A stretch of DNA of 64,000 nt. It comes from Sorghum bicolor. Lineage: Eukaryota; Streptophyta; Magnoliopsida; Poales; Poaceae. Position numbers and translations under genes: made by a program. The notes beneath the pieces were generated by a model. That model was not told the DNA's origin. It worked only from the letters and a program-made list of their open reading frames with translations, and searched no databases. The stretch is from the NCBI RefSeq assembly GCF_000003195.3, contig NC_012870.2, positions 5,076,501 through 5,140,500 on the forward strand, given 5' to 3'. The stretch's first letter is position 1. Each line of letters begins with the position of its first letter. This document shows positions 51,201 to 62,290 of the stretch, piece after piece.

Positions 51201-51413
51201 GGAGCCGGATACTGCGATCGTCGGGAGGAGTAGAGTGAGGAGGATTGCAGGCGCCAGCCCGATCGAACGGGGTGGATCGAAATCGGATCGTTCAGTTGTT
51301 CAGGAATCAGAGATGCGGTAAAGAACTGGAGATAAGGTTGAACGTTAAGGCTGCTGCTTACTTCCGGCTCCGATGACGGCGACATTGGCGGCGGCCACCG
51401 CAGCGGAGCTCAT
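42249..51413 (-). CDS. FAD/NAD(P)-binding amine-oxidase (renalase-like) protein (9 exons, 378 aa)
   Basis: Exons on the minus strand are 51413-51362, 51211-51112, 51019-50839, 50364-50292, 50203-50024, 43413-43316, 42900-42803, 42715-42542 and 42429-42249; all join in frame. The N-terminus VAVIGAGISGSVCASLL (11-27) is the dinucleotide-binding GxGxxG of FAD enzymes, followed by the FDSGRGAGGRM motif of the amine-oxidase/renalase superfamily. FDHGAPYF, YVGVPAMNSI, MRAHRW and the terminal ICGDFCTNPSVEGAILS are conserved in a plant family annotated as FAD/NAD(P)-binding oxidoreductases, of which Arabidopsis At3g04650 is one as I recall. Substrate is unknown. I see no clear transit peptide. Intron 5 is 6.6 kb because a LINE lies in it on the other strand. 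All exons are intact, so the gene is probably still functional if splicing copes with the insertion. Confidence 0.9.
43596..45654 (+). pseudogene. LINE ORF1 remnant (zinc-knuckle nucleic-acid-binding protein)
   Basis: Two CCHC knuckles are visible at the start (CYRCLATDHLVDNC and CRRCRASGHRSNQC). The frame stops at 44063 and is picked up in other frames to 44492, then 44554-44775 (with FVSVDWFPNEHWYVEKI) and 44788-45654. The last part is a Pro/Ser/Ala-rich basic region. So there are at least three frame breaks. In related plant LINEs this protein coats the RNA. Confidence 0.8.
45842..49457 (+). pseudogene. LINE ORF2 remnant (endonuclease, reverse transcriptase, zf-RVT)
   Basis: The endonuclease begins VVSWNVRGLGDSD with the catalytic IQESK, and continues after a frameshift (about 46260) as LIGDFN and, past a stop at 46386-46388, SDHTPLLLS. 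After another frameshift near 47100 the reverse transcriptase runs from APGPDGFGPAFY through KLDFAKAFD, GLRQGDPLSP and the catalytic YADDT. A stop at 48190-48192 interrupts it, but the same frame continues to 48588. The C-terminal part (from about 48590, another frame) is the zf-RVT domain with FIWKSLAPPRVKLFMWLL and CEICNATDETPEHIIHDC. Two in-frame stops and at least three frameshifts make it inactive. Confidence 0.9.
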
Positions 51414-52327
51414 GGCTGGACGCTTCGCGGTGCGACCTGGACTGGGACTGGGAGCGATTCACCGGAGAGCAGACAGAGCGGTGCAACCGAGGCCAGGCGA
51501 GGAGGTGTCGATCAACCCTTCACCTCGGATAGGGATAAGGCTCTCGGCTCTCTGGTGCCATCTCGCACCTCTGATTCCGATAAAGGAGAAGGACCATGAT
51601 CAGAAAGAAAAGGGGAATGCCTGAAGGACCATGATCATGATCAGAGAGAAAAGGGGAGATGGAATGGAAGAAAGAAGCAGTGTGCGAGGCTTGCGGTTGC
51701 GGCTTTGCGCGGCCAAGACTGGACTGCGGGTCGCGCGCTTTTTGTCTCGACGTGGCGCCGCGCGAACCTTTCAATTTTATATGGGCCTTTCTTGAGCTGG
51801 ACTGAGTATGTAAAATACATACCACCAGAGTTCTCTCTCTCTCTCTCTCTTTTTTTTTTTTCTCTTGTTACGTTGAAAGAGAAAATGATAATAAGGTGCA
51901 TACAAATTTACAATTTTTTTTTTGCGAAAATTGCATATTTTTCACTTACTTCCGTTGAAACAAAAAATGATAATAAGGTGCATATTCAAATTACTAAGTT
52001 ACATTTTTTTGTGAAAAGTTCTAAGCTATATTAATGGCTGTAACTTTATCCAACCCTACCTTAATTAATTAATTAGGCATAAAAGATTGAGCTAACTCAT
52101 GCCACTAGAGTTATAAGCATTGCTAACTAAATTCGATTATAATTATTGAAATCGAATCAATTACGCTTGCACATATAAAAGTATAAAACTCATCCATGCA
52201 TGAGTCAAAGAGCCGGTATCGTAGGCAGCAATCAAATGATATAGTGGTGGTTCCGAAAAATCGTGAGATTTGGAAAATACCACTGAAACAACTCCGTTAC
52301 TTGATAAGTACTAGATAGCTAGGACAT
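51414..52327. other. Upstream flank of the oxidoreductase gene and intergenic DNA
   Basis: The bidirectional-looking GC-rich part (to about 51560) is the promoter and leader of the minus-strand gene. A CT microsatellite and T-run lie at 51830-51862. A segment with ATGATAATAAGGTGCATA is duplicated (about 51884 and 51969, 85 bp apart). No other gene. Confidence 0.5.
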
Positions 52328-52508
52328 TACTCTCTCCATCCATAAATAAATACAGGTCTTATTTTTTAAGAAGTCAAACTTTTTAAGTTTAACTAAATGT
52401 ATACAAAATATATTAATATTTATCATATGTAATATATATTATTAGATTAAGTATAAAATATACTTCTTAAGAAGTAAGATGTGCATTTATTTATGAACGG
52501 AGAGAGTA
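52328..52508. mobile_element. Stowaway-type MITE
   Basis: The ends TACTCTCTCCATCCATAAAT and ATTTATGAACGGAGAGAGTA are inverted repeats with TA boundaries; 181 bp, AT-rich interior. Confidence 0.88.
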
Positions 52509-52629
52509 CCTGTTACATTGCTGGTTGCTGTCGCCTGGCGCCTGTGTGCTCGGCGTGGCGAACAAGGATGACCGGATGTGCCTCCAACCTGATCTAGGCC
52601 TTTAGTGCTCTTCAACCTGATCTAGGCAA

Positions 52630-52950
52630 ATTTGATTTCCTTGTCCTAACTGGATGATGTATGGCAAATTTAGTATGAATTTGATTTTCTTGTCCTTCTA
52701 CTCTTAATGAAACATGTGCACAACATGTTTGATAATCGTGAAAAAAAAATCCTTGTCCTAACTGGATGATGCAAATGATGTACGGTAAATTTAGTATGAA
52801 TTTATTGATTCCCTTGTCCAAACTAGATGACGGAAATGATGTACGACGAATTGGGTATGAATTTGACCTAACTGGATGATGTAAATACTGTACGGAAAAT
52901 TCATTATGAATTTAACTTCCTTGTCCTAACTGGATGATGTGAATATGGTT
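52630..52950. repeat. Degenerate about 60-bp tandem repeat, 5 copies
   Basis: Units contain CCTTGTCCTAACTGGATGATG followed by a TACGG.AAATT.A.TATGAATTT block. AACTGGATGATG-like starts occur near 52648, 52760, 52820, 52869 and 52928. The first copy is separated from the second by an insertion of about 50 bp. Confidence 0.8.
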
Positions 52951-53780
52951 ACGCTTGGTGCGTGATGACACGAGACCACCCGACCTAGCTAGCTTATAAA
53001 GCCTTAAAGGCAACCGGGGGTGACGCACAAAATACAAGCTAGCTAGTCTGGATGTTCTTTTCAGTTTTCTTGCATTATATTGTAGACATAACTAGCTAGC
53101 TACTAGTGGCCTGGGTAAAGGTTTCCGGGTAAAATAAAAGACTGGACAACACACGTGTATATGCCATCCATCAATCGACAACACACATTGCATCGCAGCG
53201 TTCAGGGTACTTAGAAAGTTAGAATGATATGCATGCTGCTGTGCTGATGCATGTATGCCTTCCCTGCACCAGCGCCACTTTTTCCTGCAATGGCACCTTT
53301 TGATAGATCATGCAGTGTGACACACCTGCATACGGCAGCACAGTATTTTACAAAATAAATGATTAAATATGCCTCTGTCATTTGGGACAAAAAAAAACTG
53401 AAACAAAAATAAACCACACCACTGTTTCCTTCCTTTGTCTATTCCCCTAGCTGGTAACAGGTGATCGATGGATTGCCGAATTGAACGATGGATGTTATTA
53501 CCTTGCCTACACTGCAGGCATCCTAGCTTGCTTTAACCACCACTATGTTATGTCATTAAGCTACCATGTGAAGTCATTCCAGACTTGCCCCCCTGGATGG
53601 GCTCATCAACTGATGGACAAATGCAAGCTACCTGCAGGCCTGCAGCAGGAATCCTCCATCCTTGACTGTAACGTGCCTCCTGCTCCAATACCCTCCTCAT
53701 TATCTACTGATTTTATATACATCATGGATCACCAGTTGTCACACACAAGCTCCCCGGCATGACGCACTGGTCTGGCGCCT
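52951..53780. other. ZIP gene upstream region
   Basis: Unique-looking sequence with several CTAGCTAG palindromes. A frame at 53481-53762 has no recognisable domain and ends before the TATA box, so I do not call it a gene. Confidence 0.45.
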
Positions 53781-53781
53781 T

Positions 53782-53790
53782 TATATAAAG
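53782..53790 (+). promoter_or_regulatory. TATA box of the ZIP transporter gene
   Basis: TATATAAAG lies 245 bp before the start codon, predicting a leader of about 210 bases. I found no clear palindromic zinc-deficiency element in the upstream 800 bases by eye. Confidence 0.65.
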
Positions 53791-54026
53791 GGAAAGCAAA
53801 GCTCTAGCCCACACTGACCCATCTCCATCATCATCGTCCCAAATCCAAGCAGCCTCCGTTGTTCATCTGAACGCCTTCCATATTATCCTTCTCGCCGGCA
53901 GCCTCCTCAAGCCGCCTTTATTTCCTTACTTACATTGCGGCCTCATTTGTTCTCAAGCACTACTAGTCTACAGCTCACCTGCAAAAGGGAACTGAGGATC
54001 CAGCTGATAAATCACCTGATACACAT

Positions 54027-57000
54027 ATGGATCCAAAGGTTGCCGTGGCTCTCACCCTGTCCCTCGTCGGCGGTTTAAGCACCTCCCTTGGTATGTACCA
54101 ACAATTTACTTGCTCTCGTTGTACATTCTCATGATCACCTAAGCTGTTTGTAATCGTACATATTTACTCATCCATGGTTAATTAATTAGTTTGAGTTTTC
54201 CAGTTACTCGCCCTAATCAGGTTTTTTTTCCACAATCGAAAGTTTCTGTTATATAGAAAAAACACCTTTGGATCTTGAATTTGAAACGGCACTAGGCATG
54301 CAGGGCTTTCGATGTAACCCTATAAATAAGAAACCATCAAAATAGACTACACACTGAACAAACTACTTTTTTTAAAGGAAGCTTTTTAAACCTCAAAAGC
54401 AATACATCGAGATGAACACTGAACAAACTATGCTGGTCTCGGACCCCTAGGTCTGTCAAAATTTTTAAGTGGACTGGTATAAATTCATTAGTTGAACTAA
54501 ACATTTTATCCAAATGTATATTGCATTGCCAGGTTTGTATACTCCGCATAACTAAAGATTCTTGTATACTGTTCACCAGGTGCACTGTTGGCTATACTCA
54601 ATCATGCGCCAAACAATAAAACACTCGGGATTTTACAGGTTGATGATATCACCATTTACTAACCATTGTCCATGGAGTTACGTTCAAAGAATGACAAGTT
54701 TGATTGTCCACAATCCAACATTCTAAAAGAATATTTTGGCCATTTTGCAGGGCTTTGCTACTGGACTCATGCTGAGCATGTCTTTCTTTGACTTGGCTTA
54801 TGATGCTGTCAATGCGATTGGTTTTCTGAGAGGAAACCTTTGGGTACGTAAGAAAAGCAAGATATGCTGTTGGGCATTTGTAAAATCTTTCTAAACATTT
54901 TGACATGTGGGTTGCAGTTTTTTGCTGGAGCACTGCTATTTTCAACAATTGCAGACATTTTCCCTGAGCCAGATTGCAATATGTCAGATGAAAATGACAA
55001 ACAGGTATAGCAGTATAGCTTCCATCGACTTGGTTCAGTAGTCAATCGATAACATTTTAATGTGAAAACTAACATAGCAATTATTTCCCGCTCTATATTT
55101 TCATTCAAAAAATAAGGCTGATGACAACAGAGCAGGAAATGAACTTATGATGAGACATCGCCGAAGAGTTATATTTAGCGTAGTTGTCACAGCAATTGGT
55201 AAGCCCTAAACATTCCTAAACTAGTTTTGTGGCTTTATATAGAAGATTCTTTTAAAAATATCTATATATTTATGTTGATATTGGTATGTAATGGTTTATG
55301 AGTTTTATTGATATCCACAGATTTATTATTCAATATTTAACTAACTGCTATGAAACATGAAATTGATGAAAGTAACCATACCATGTGAGTTTTAGGTTAA
55401 TTACCATCAATAAGTGTCATATTTATTTGTGCTGATGCCTTTGTATACAACAATCTATGAGTTTATCAATATCCACAGATTAATTATACAACATTTTCAC
55501 TAGTATATGAGAAAAAAAGGAAACTGACGAAAGTAACCATACAATGTGACTACCTTTTCGTCAATGCCTCGGGGGAGGTATTACTCCTAGGGCTTGAGTT
55601 TTTAATATGCAATATGCATATACTCATGAATAATATGCATCTTCCTGCAACTACAACTTTAATTGGTTTAATGATTGCCTTGAAAAAAATACAGTTGCTG
55701 GTGTGAGTTTGCAAAACTTCCCTGTGGGCACTGCTGCATTTCTCGGAACAACAAAGGTATTGTTCATTGTTTCCTATCTAGCTAACTTAATCTTTGTTTT
55801 CACAATCTCAAGGTTGTAACAAAGGTATTGATCAAATATTGTATATTAACTAGTCTTATGTACTTATCAGGGCTTCCGTGTTGGTTTGAACTTGGCCCTT
55901 GCTATAGCACTACACTACATTCCAGAGGTAATTTAGTAATTTACTCTACATTGGCTTTTGTGTGGAACTGACAATGGGTATAGAAATTGTCACTTCACAC
56001 ATTCCCATGCCTGCCCAATGCCCACAACCTTTATATTTCTTTTGCTGGATATTGGTGAAACTTTATATTCTCATTTTAAAGTGCAAACATAGAAGTAGAA
56101 CCCCTGCATTTTATGACTACACAACATTTTAGTAATAACTTGTTAGTTACAATGTCATAAATTTAGAGAAATAGTTATATAGACAGTAGAGTTCACACCA
56201 TAGATCAAATGTGCTAATACCTATACCTGTTGTTTTCATTCATTCCCAGGGTATTGCAGTAGCTCTCCCAGCGTACTTTGCCACTTGCAGGTACTAATGT
56301 ATCTTTTTTTATAGAAGAAATATGTCCCCTTGCATTTTTGAATATTTTATACCAAAGTGTTGAATCCCATTCTATCAAATAATAACCACTAAAGGACACT
56401 AACTGCATGAAGAATAAAGAAATATGATTGTTTCACTTATTTTGTAAACAAAATGAACTATATTTAAACATTTAGTAATACTTAGTTTCCATGCCTCTGG
56501 TGCAGCAAATGGCAGGCCTTCAAGTTAGCAACATTATCTGGTTTTGCAGAGCCATTAGGTGTGATTATTGTGGGTAAGTTAACTTTTCAATAGTGGTCAC
56601 AATCTAATTGAGCTATTAAGGTTTGAAAATGGATTATCGGTACATTCAGGACGGAAGATGAATTGCTCAAATCATATTACTGCAACAAATGCAGTAAAAA
56701 ATTTGAAAAAAATAGATGCAATAATTTTTTTACTAATTATCTGTTGTAGCCCCCCTTGCTATGTATTAGTGAATGAATCTAAATTCAATGTTAATATACA
56801 TGAGGAACTAATTTTTGTTGATTGAACTATTGTTTTGGAAGTATAATTACTATTGGTGTGTGATACTAGTCTTGCAAAATACATGCTCGATTGGCATCAT
56901 GGGTTCTTGCGATTGGAGGGTGTGGGTTTGATTACTCTGTGCCACACAATTATTTTGCTACTTTTTCTTTAAAAAGTTCGAAGCAATATTGGGCTTAGGT

Positions 57001-57791
57001 TACTTGTGTAACATGGGCTCTGGGCTTAGGTTCATTGTGTTTCATGTGCTGAACCTGGCTGCAGCCTATCCAGCCTTTTTTTAAAGAAAATATAAGCAAT
57101 ATTGGGCTTAGATTCATTGTCTTTCATGGGCTGGACCTACACTGCAGCCTATAAACTTAGAAATCATTTATTTAGTATTTGTGATCATTAGAAATAGAAA
57201 ATAGAAAAAGGGTAAGTTTGGTTCCAAAAGTTAAGACTTTGCAAAGAGCATGATGTCATGACTCATGATTGAAAAGTAGTTGAGTTCATAGAGTTATCTA
57301 TATTGTACCTCAAAGCAATGCATGTAAAAATAAAGTTTTTTTTGCAGCATTCCTATTCCCAAGCAACTTGAATCCTGAAATATTGGAAGGCCTACTTGGA
57401 TTAGGTAACTGTTATTACTATAGAAAAAACATTCCTTCCAATTAGCTAAAAGTATTCACTCAAATGATATTTTTCTTTTCTTTTTTTTTATAGTGGGAGG
57501 AGTGATGGCTTTTCTAACACTGTATGAAATGCTACCACAAGCATTTGAATATGCTGGACGCAAGGATGCTGTTAAAGCAGTATTTGTTGGTATGGCCTTT
57601 ATGTCTATGAGGTGCGTTATGCTCTTACTAAAAGGATTAAGAAATACTCACACATCTCATAGCTGCATGTACATGAGAGACTGCAATTTGATTTGCCTGA
57701 TAAACACACTATAGCTTAATCCTATATATATCGCTTGTTTTGCAGCTTGTATTTTCTAGATGCTAGCCTCCCAAAGGAGATGAGCGCTTAA
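54027..57791 (+). CDS. ZIP family metal transporter, ZTP29/ZupT-like, with altered metal site (12 exons, 277 aa)
   Basis: The exons are 54027-54090, 54580-54638, 54751-54843, 54918-55004, 55117-55198, 55695-55756, 55871-55927, 56250-56290, 56506-56573, 57348-57404, 57494-57611 and 57746-57791; all in frame. Length and sequence order match Arabidopsis ZTP29 and bacterial ZupT: TM1 with LSLVGGLSTSLGA, TM2 GFATGLMLSMSF, a short charged loop (about 93-117) without a His run, then TM4 to TM8 ending ASLPKEMSA. The family carries Zn2+ and related metals into the cytosol; plant ZTP29 has been placed in the ER. TM4 reads SLQNFPVGTAAF (133-144) where the family has an HNFPEG motif, so the His and Glu ligands are Gln and Val. 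TM5 reads LHYIPEGIAVALP (163-175), keeping His and Glu but with Tyr for Asn. KWQAFKLATLSG and AEPLGVIIV are intact. Transport may be changed or lost. Confidence 0.92.
56983..57150. repeat. Imperfect direct repeat in ZIP intron 9
   Basis: AAGCAATATTGGGCTTAG and a following TTCATTG.TTTCATG.GCTG..CCT..CTGCAGCCTAT occur twice, about 118 bp apart. The intron is otherwise unique and AT-rich. Confidence 0.6.
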
Positions 57792-58300
57792 CATAATTTG
57801 CGCCTAAACCAGTTGATGTAATGGTCAAGAGAATTTCATCATGGGTGCTGCAACAAGGTACTGTTTCATATAACTGTCACCCTATTTATTAAGAGGGCGT
57901 ACAATATTATTATTTTGATAAAAGATATGAAGTTTTGCCTTTACTAGAAAAAATATTCGATCTTTAAAATGTAGAGCCGTAGAGGCGGAGAGATTTTCGC
58001 ATAGACAAAGACCCATAGCTTTCATGTTTGAAACAACATTGAAATTCTGAATAATGCATGTATGTATATACTATAATATTTCACTTTAGGATGCTATGAC
58101 TGTGAACTAATATTAGCTAATTCTTAGGATCTCACAAAATTGTTAGTTCGAGATATCTTACTGTACTTTTAGAAGTGAAAGAAAATTAACTTGTATCTCA
58201 AGTGTTTTCATATCTATCTTTTCAACAAACTAAACTATGCAAACAACAAAAATTGCTTCTATGAAAAAAAGTCATAGCATAGACTTAATTCATTATCTAA
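57792..58300. other. ZIP 3' flank
   Basis: Probably 3' UTR and downstream DNA. Nothing else recognised. Confidence 0.45.
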
Positions 58301-58526
58301 TACCCCCTCCGTCTCTAAATAAATCAATTTTTAGAGTTATCTTAAACCAAACTTTTTAAATTTGAATGTCTTTATAAAAGAGTGCCAAGATCTATAGAAC
58401 CAAATTAGTATAATTAGATACACTATAAAATATTTATACTTTTTTCTAAAAATTTGGTTGAACATGATTTTTTGACTTAATAAGACAACTTTAAGAATTT
58501 GATTTTATTTAGAAATGGAGGAACTA
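58301..58526. mobile_element. Stowaway-type MITE downstream of the ZIP gene
   Basis: The left end TACCCCCTCCGTCTCTAAAT and the right end ATTTAGAAATGGAGGAACTA are inverted repeats with TA boundaries; 226 bp. The interior has TTGAATGTCTTTATAAAAG. Confidence 0.85.
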
Positions 58527-59050
58527 ATAGATAGTCAGATACCATCTATGCATTTTCCAGTTTCAAAAATATTTTCCACAGATCTACACTCTAGGGAAAA
58601 TAGAAAAGCGATGTTAGGTGGGGCTATCAGATTGACCATCTTACCTTGATATTTCTTTCAAAAATCTTGACCAGTTGAACTTTCATATTATGTACAGGTA
58701 TGGTGTTGGTGGGAAGGATGTGCATACAGTTTGAAATCATGATTAATGAGATGTGTTGAGCAATAGTAGGACAAAACAATTACTGGAAGATATCAGGGCT
58801 TTTATCAGTGTCGTCCATGGGGGATATGTGACCAAAATGACTGCAACACAGTCATATTTATCAAGAGAAGGAGTATTAAAAGGCACAGGCTAACAATATA
58901 TCATGTACATAGAGGGCAAAACTGTATATATATTGAAGAAAGTACTAGGCATGTACAAACCACTAATATGATGTAAAATAAATAGAAATAATTACATACA
59001 TGATAAATGATTGACGACATGTCTAGAGAGAGCCATTATTTGAACACCTG
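58527..59050. other. Intergenic
   Basis: No gene or bounded repeat recognised. Confidence 0.4.
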
Positions 59051-59205
59051 ACTTTACTCTTTTTAAACTGGCTACTATAAGTTCTGGGCTAGGGCAAATA
59101 GATTTTACTCTATTTAAACTGGCTGTAATAAGTTCAATTTACTTGTGTCCGGATCAAATACACTGTGGATCAATTTACTCTGTTTAAACTGGCTAGCTGT
59201 CATAA
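59051..59205. repeat. Three dispersed copies of a TTTACTCT..TTTAAACTGGCT unit
   Basis: Copies start at 59053, 59104 and 59174 (spacing 51 and 70 bp), each continuing with a degenerate ATAAGTTC-like segment. It is a small irregular minisatellite. Confidence 0.7.
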
Positions 59206-59703
59206 CATCTGGACCTTTACTTATATATACACTACGAGTCTATCCCTTGCAACTATATCTAGTAGTATAGTAGATGGCACATCAGTGAGAGAGGTGACTA
59301 CCGATAGTGCCTAAGAGAAAACAGAAAAACACTTGAAGAATGGAAGGCATTAGGAGAATAGATGCAAGGAGGGTGACTAGTGTTCTTCATTCGTGCTACA
59401 GATGCATTCATAAAGGTGCTAAAGCAAGCACGAGTATCTCAGCTGAATGAACATAGATGTCTGGAAAGACAGACTTCCTTGCTCAGGTAGCAACAAACAA
59501 GGCCTGCCGCTTATGCACTAGGCATGTCCTTTCAGACCCAGGCCGGCTTGCAACAAGCTAGTCTTCAAATTTCGTGCCCAAGACTTCACCTGTTCGTGCA
59601 TGCGAAGGTGCCCCAACGAGAACGAATCCTCAACACTTCAATGCTGCCAGTAGTTAGTGGGTTCATCATGGCGAAGGTGCCAAAAGCCAAAGAAAGAGGA
59701 TCA
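59206..59703. other. Intergenic
   Basis: A short frame (59524-59715) has no recognisable domain and runs into a MITE. No gene. Confidence 0.4.
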
Positions 59704-60153
59704 GGCCTTGTTTAGTTCATGAAGTATTTTTGCAAAAAACCCAAAAAACTAAAATTTTGAGATTCCCACCAAAATTCTAACACAAAAAATTTTTAGTTTT
59801 GGTGTTCACTTCCCAAAAAATTTTACAAAAACTTTTCAGATTCCCTTCCCATCAAATCTTGCGGCACATGTATAGAGCACTAAATATAGACAAAAAAATA
59901 ACTAATTATACAGTTTATATGTAATTTACGAGATAAATCTTTTGAGCCTAATTATTCTATTATTGGATAATATTTGTCAAATACAAACGAAAAAATTTTG
60001 CAAAAAAGTTTTGGAACTAAACAAGACCAATGTCGCTATTTAATTCTGCAAAAAGTTTAGGGCCAAAATATTTTGGACATGTTTACTTCCAAAATGCAAA
60101 ATAGCAAAAAAAATGTATTTTGTCCAAAATATTTTGAAACTAAACAAGACCCC
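59704..60153. mobile_element. Composite GGCCTTGTTTAGTT-type MITE with duplicated right end
   Basis: The left end GGCCTTGTTTAGTTC is followed at 60013-60028 by the matching right end GGAACTAAACAAGACC. About 95 bp further on, after a CCAAAATATTTTGGAC palindrome, a second right end (GAAACTAAACAAGACCCC) appears at 60136-60153. So this is either two joined copies or one copy with a duplicated end. The family is the same as the 37873-38102 element. Confidence 0.75.
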
Positions 60154-60260
60154 ATTCTTTAAGCATAAATGAAAATGCAGTTGTACACGGAAAGCATGAT
60201 CTGGCTAATGTTGTTTGGATGAGATGGGATGTTTTGACTTTTGTTAGTTCTTGGAAAATT

Positions 60261-61226
60261 CTCGCCATACCTATGGTTGGAGGTTGGGTGGGTTGGGTTG
60301 GATCCAACCCAGTTTTTGGGACGGAGCCAACCCGTCCAGTGTTTGGTTGCATCTCTGATTTTTGGGTTGGAGTGAACCCGTCCGGTGTTTGGTTGAAGGA
60401 ATTGGAAATAGGGGTTGGATACCATGATAACACCGTTAGTTTGGATCTCACTTGACACCAGTGGACCCCACATGTCAATCTCTCACCTATTTCTTTTTTT
60501 TTAATTTTTTCTCCACCTTATCTTCTTCCACCCACCACCTTATCTTCTTCAACCTTCCTCGCGCGGTGGTGCTCGTGCGCCCGCAGGCGGCCTCGCCTCC
60601 CTCGCGCGTGGCCGGGCGGAGGCGGCCGGGCGGTGCTCGTGCGCGCGGCCAGGCGGAGGCGGCCGCGGCCCTCTCGCGCTCCAAGAGACGGGAGCGGGGC
60701 GTGGCGGCGGAGACCGGAGCAGGGCGTTGAGGCGAGGGCGTGCGGAGGCAGCCTCGCCTCCCTCCCTCCCTCGCGCGTGGCCAGGCGGAGGCGGGCGCGC
60801 GGCCCTCTCGCGCTCGGGACTTCGGAGCGGGGCGTGGCGGAGGAGGCCGGAGTGAGGCGTGGCGGTGCTCGTGGCGGTGGCGGCGGACTTCGGCGTGGCG
60901 GTGCTCGTGCGCGGAGGCGGCCTCGCCTCCCTCCCTCCCTCGCGCGCGGCTGGGCGGACTTCGGCGTGGCGGCGCTCGTGCGCGTGGCGGCGGGACTTCG
61001 GCGTGGGCGCGACTGACGGACGCCGTTCATGGTCCCCGCGCGGGTCCCACTCAACCCGTGGGAGCGGCTCCGTCCGTCGAAATCTGGCGGACGAGGCCAA
61101 CCCGCATAATCAGCGAATATTCCTTTGGGGTTCAACCCATCCTTTCCTCAACCCCCATCCAAACGCTCCAAAAACGGGTCGAACCCATCCGGGTTGGTCC
61201 TGACCTTCCAACCAAACACACGGAAA
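60261..61226. mobile_element. Inverted-repeat element with a GC-rich tandem-repeat core
   Basis: The left arm (ATGGTTGGAGGTTGGGTGGG, then CCAACCCAGTTTTTGGGACGG) pairs imperfectly with the reverse complement of the right arm (GTTTGGTTGGAAGGTCAGGA, ACCAACCCGGATGGGTTCGA). The core (60560-61020) is extremely GC-rich and holds three copies of a roughly 165-bp unit that includes GCGGCCTCGCCTCCCTC (60589, 60750, 60919). Its long open frames on both strands come from composition. I regard it as a non-autonomous DNA transposon; the superfamily is not certain. Confidence 0.55.
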
Positions 61227-62290
61227 GTAAACTTGATTCAAATAATTGATCATGAACTTAAATCATAGAGTACAATAGTTAATACAACAGTGTCAGATCA
61301 AATAAAGCGAAATAAAGGCTTCGGTTTGGTTAATAAGAAGAAATTAAAAGACATCTCCATATACATTAATGCATTCGATCCTGTCATGCATGAGGCGACC
61401 TATTTTCTCATCATTAGCACAAATTCTTGATGACTCCGCGGAAGCAATCACTTTCTTCTGTCAAACTTTTGTCACCAACAGCCTGCTATACATTAATAGC
61501 TTGATCGGCTCCGATGACGCGTGAGGCCAACGCGCTGGACTGTGGGCTGTGCGTTATTTTTTTTAGAGTTCGAGGGCATTACGCCCCGACCTTTCAATTA
61601 AAGTCAAAAGACCAAATGGTCTACAACATAGTTTTGCCTAGAGACATCCTCCAGTTCCAACTGGCATAGGACAATAACCAAAACACAACTACCAAAAGAA
61701 ATAGGGTCTATCTAAATATCTGTCAACAGATTTCCACAACAAAAATCTGTCAACAGATTTCCACAACAAATATCTGGCAAATGAAAAGCTGACACATCAG
61801 CAAAAAGAAAAATTGACAGATTTCCTAACCTTTTGTCTGTCAGATTTCAATAGCACATACAAATCAACAAAATATCCAAAGCCCATTTGCGTTAACACAA
61901 AGATCCAAAAACCAAATAATCATCCAGCAAGTACAGGGTAGCAGAAAACAGGACTACTACACAGCTATCCAATCAAAATAGAGCCAACCACTACTATCCA
62001 TACAAACACGGAGACAACCATAATCGCCTTGAAGGAATATGCACAAATTTATTATAAACAGTGAACATTGGCCAAAATGAACAAAAGGCAGAATCATGTG
62101 CTGATCTTTTCATGTTCAGATCACCCACCAGGCTTCACAACTTCACCAGGGATTGATTTGATCACCCACCAGGCTTCACAACTTCACCAGGGATTGTTTT
62201 GATCAACAGCTGCCTGTTATCCAAGTGAGAACAAACTGGAAGCCACACAGTGATTCAGTCAAGGTCAGCGTGTGCTCGTAGAAGAGGCCA
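61227..62290. other. Intergenic with short tandem repeats
   Basis: A T-run near 61558 followed by AGAGTTCGAGGGCATTACGC resembles a reversed retroelement tail. A 27-bp unit with ATCTGTCAACAGATTTCCAC occurs at 61718 and 61745. A 41-bp unit beginning GATCACCCACCAGGCTTCAC is duplicated at 62119-62200, just downstream of the tentative minus-strand gene's stop. No other gene. Confidence 0.5.

Noticed and set aside
53481..53762. 93-aa frame upstream of the ZIP gene
   Set aside because: No recognisable domain, no splice continuation, and it ends just before the ZIP TATA box.
60518..61135. Open frames of 100-205 aa on both strands
   Set aside because: They arise from the GC-rich tandem repeats of an inverted-repeat element; residue composition is repetitive and differs by frame.
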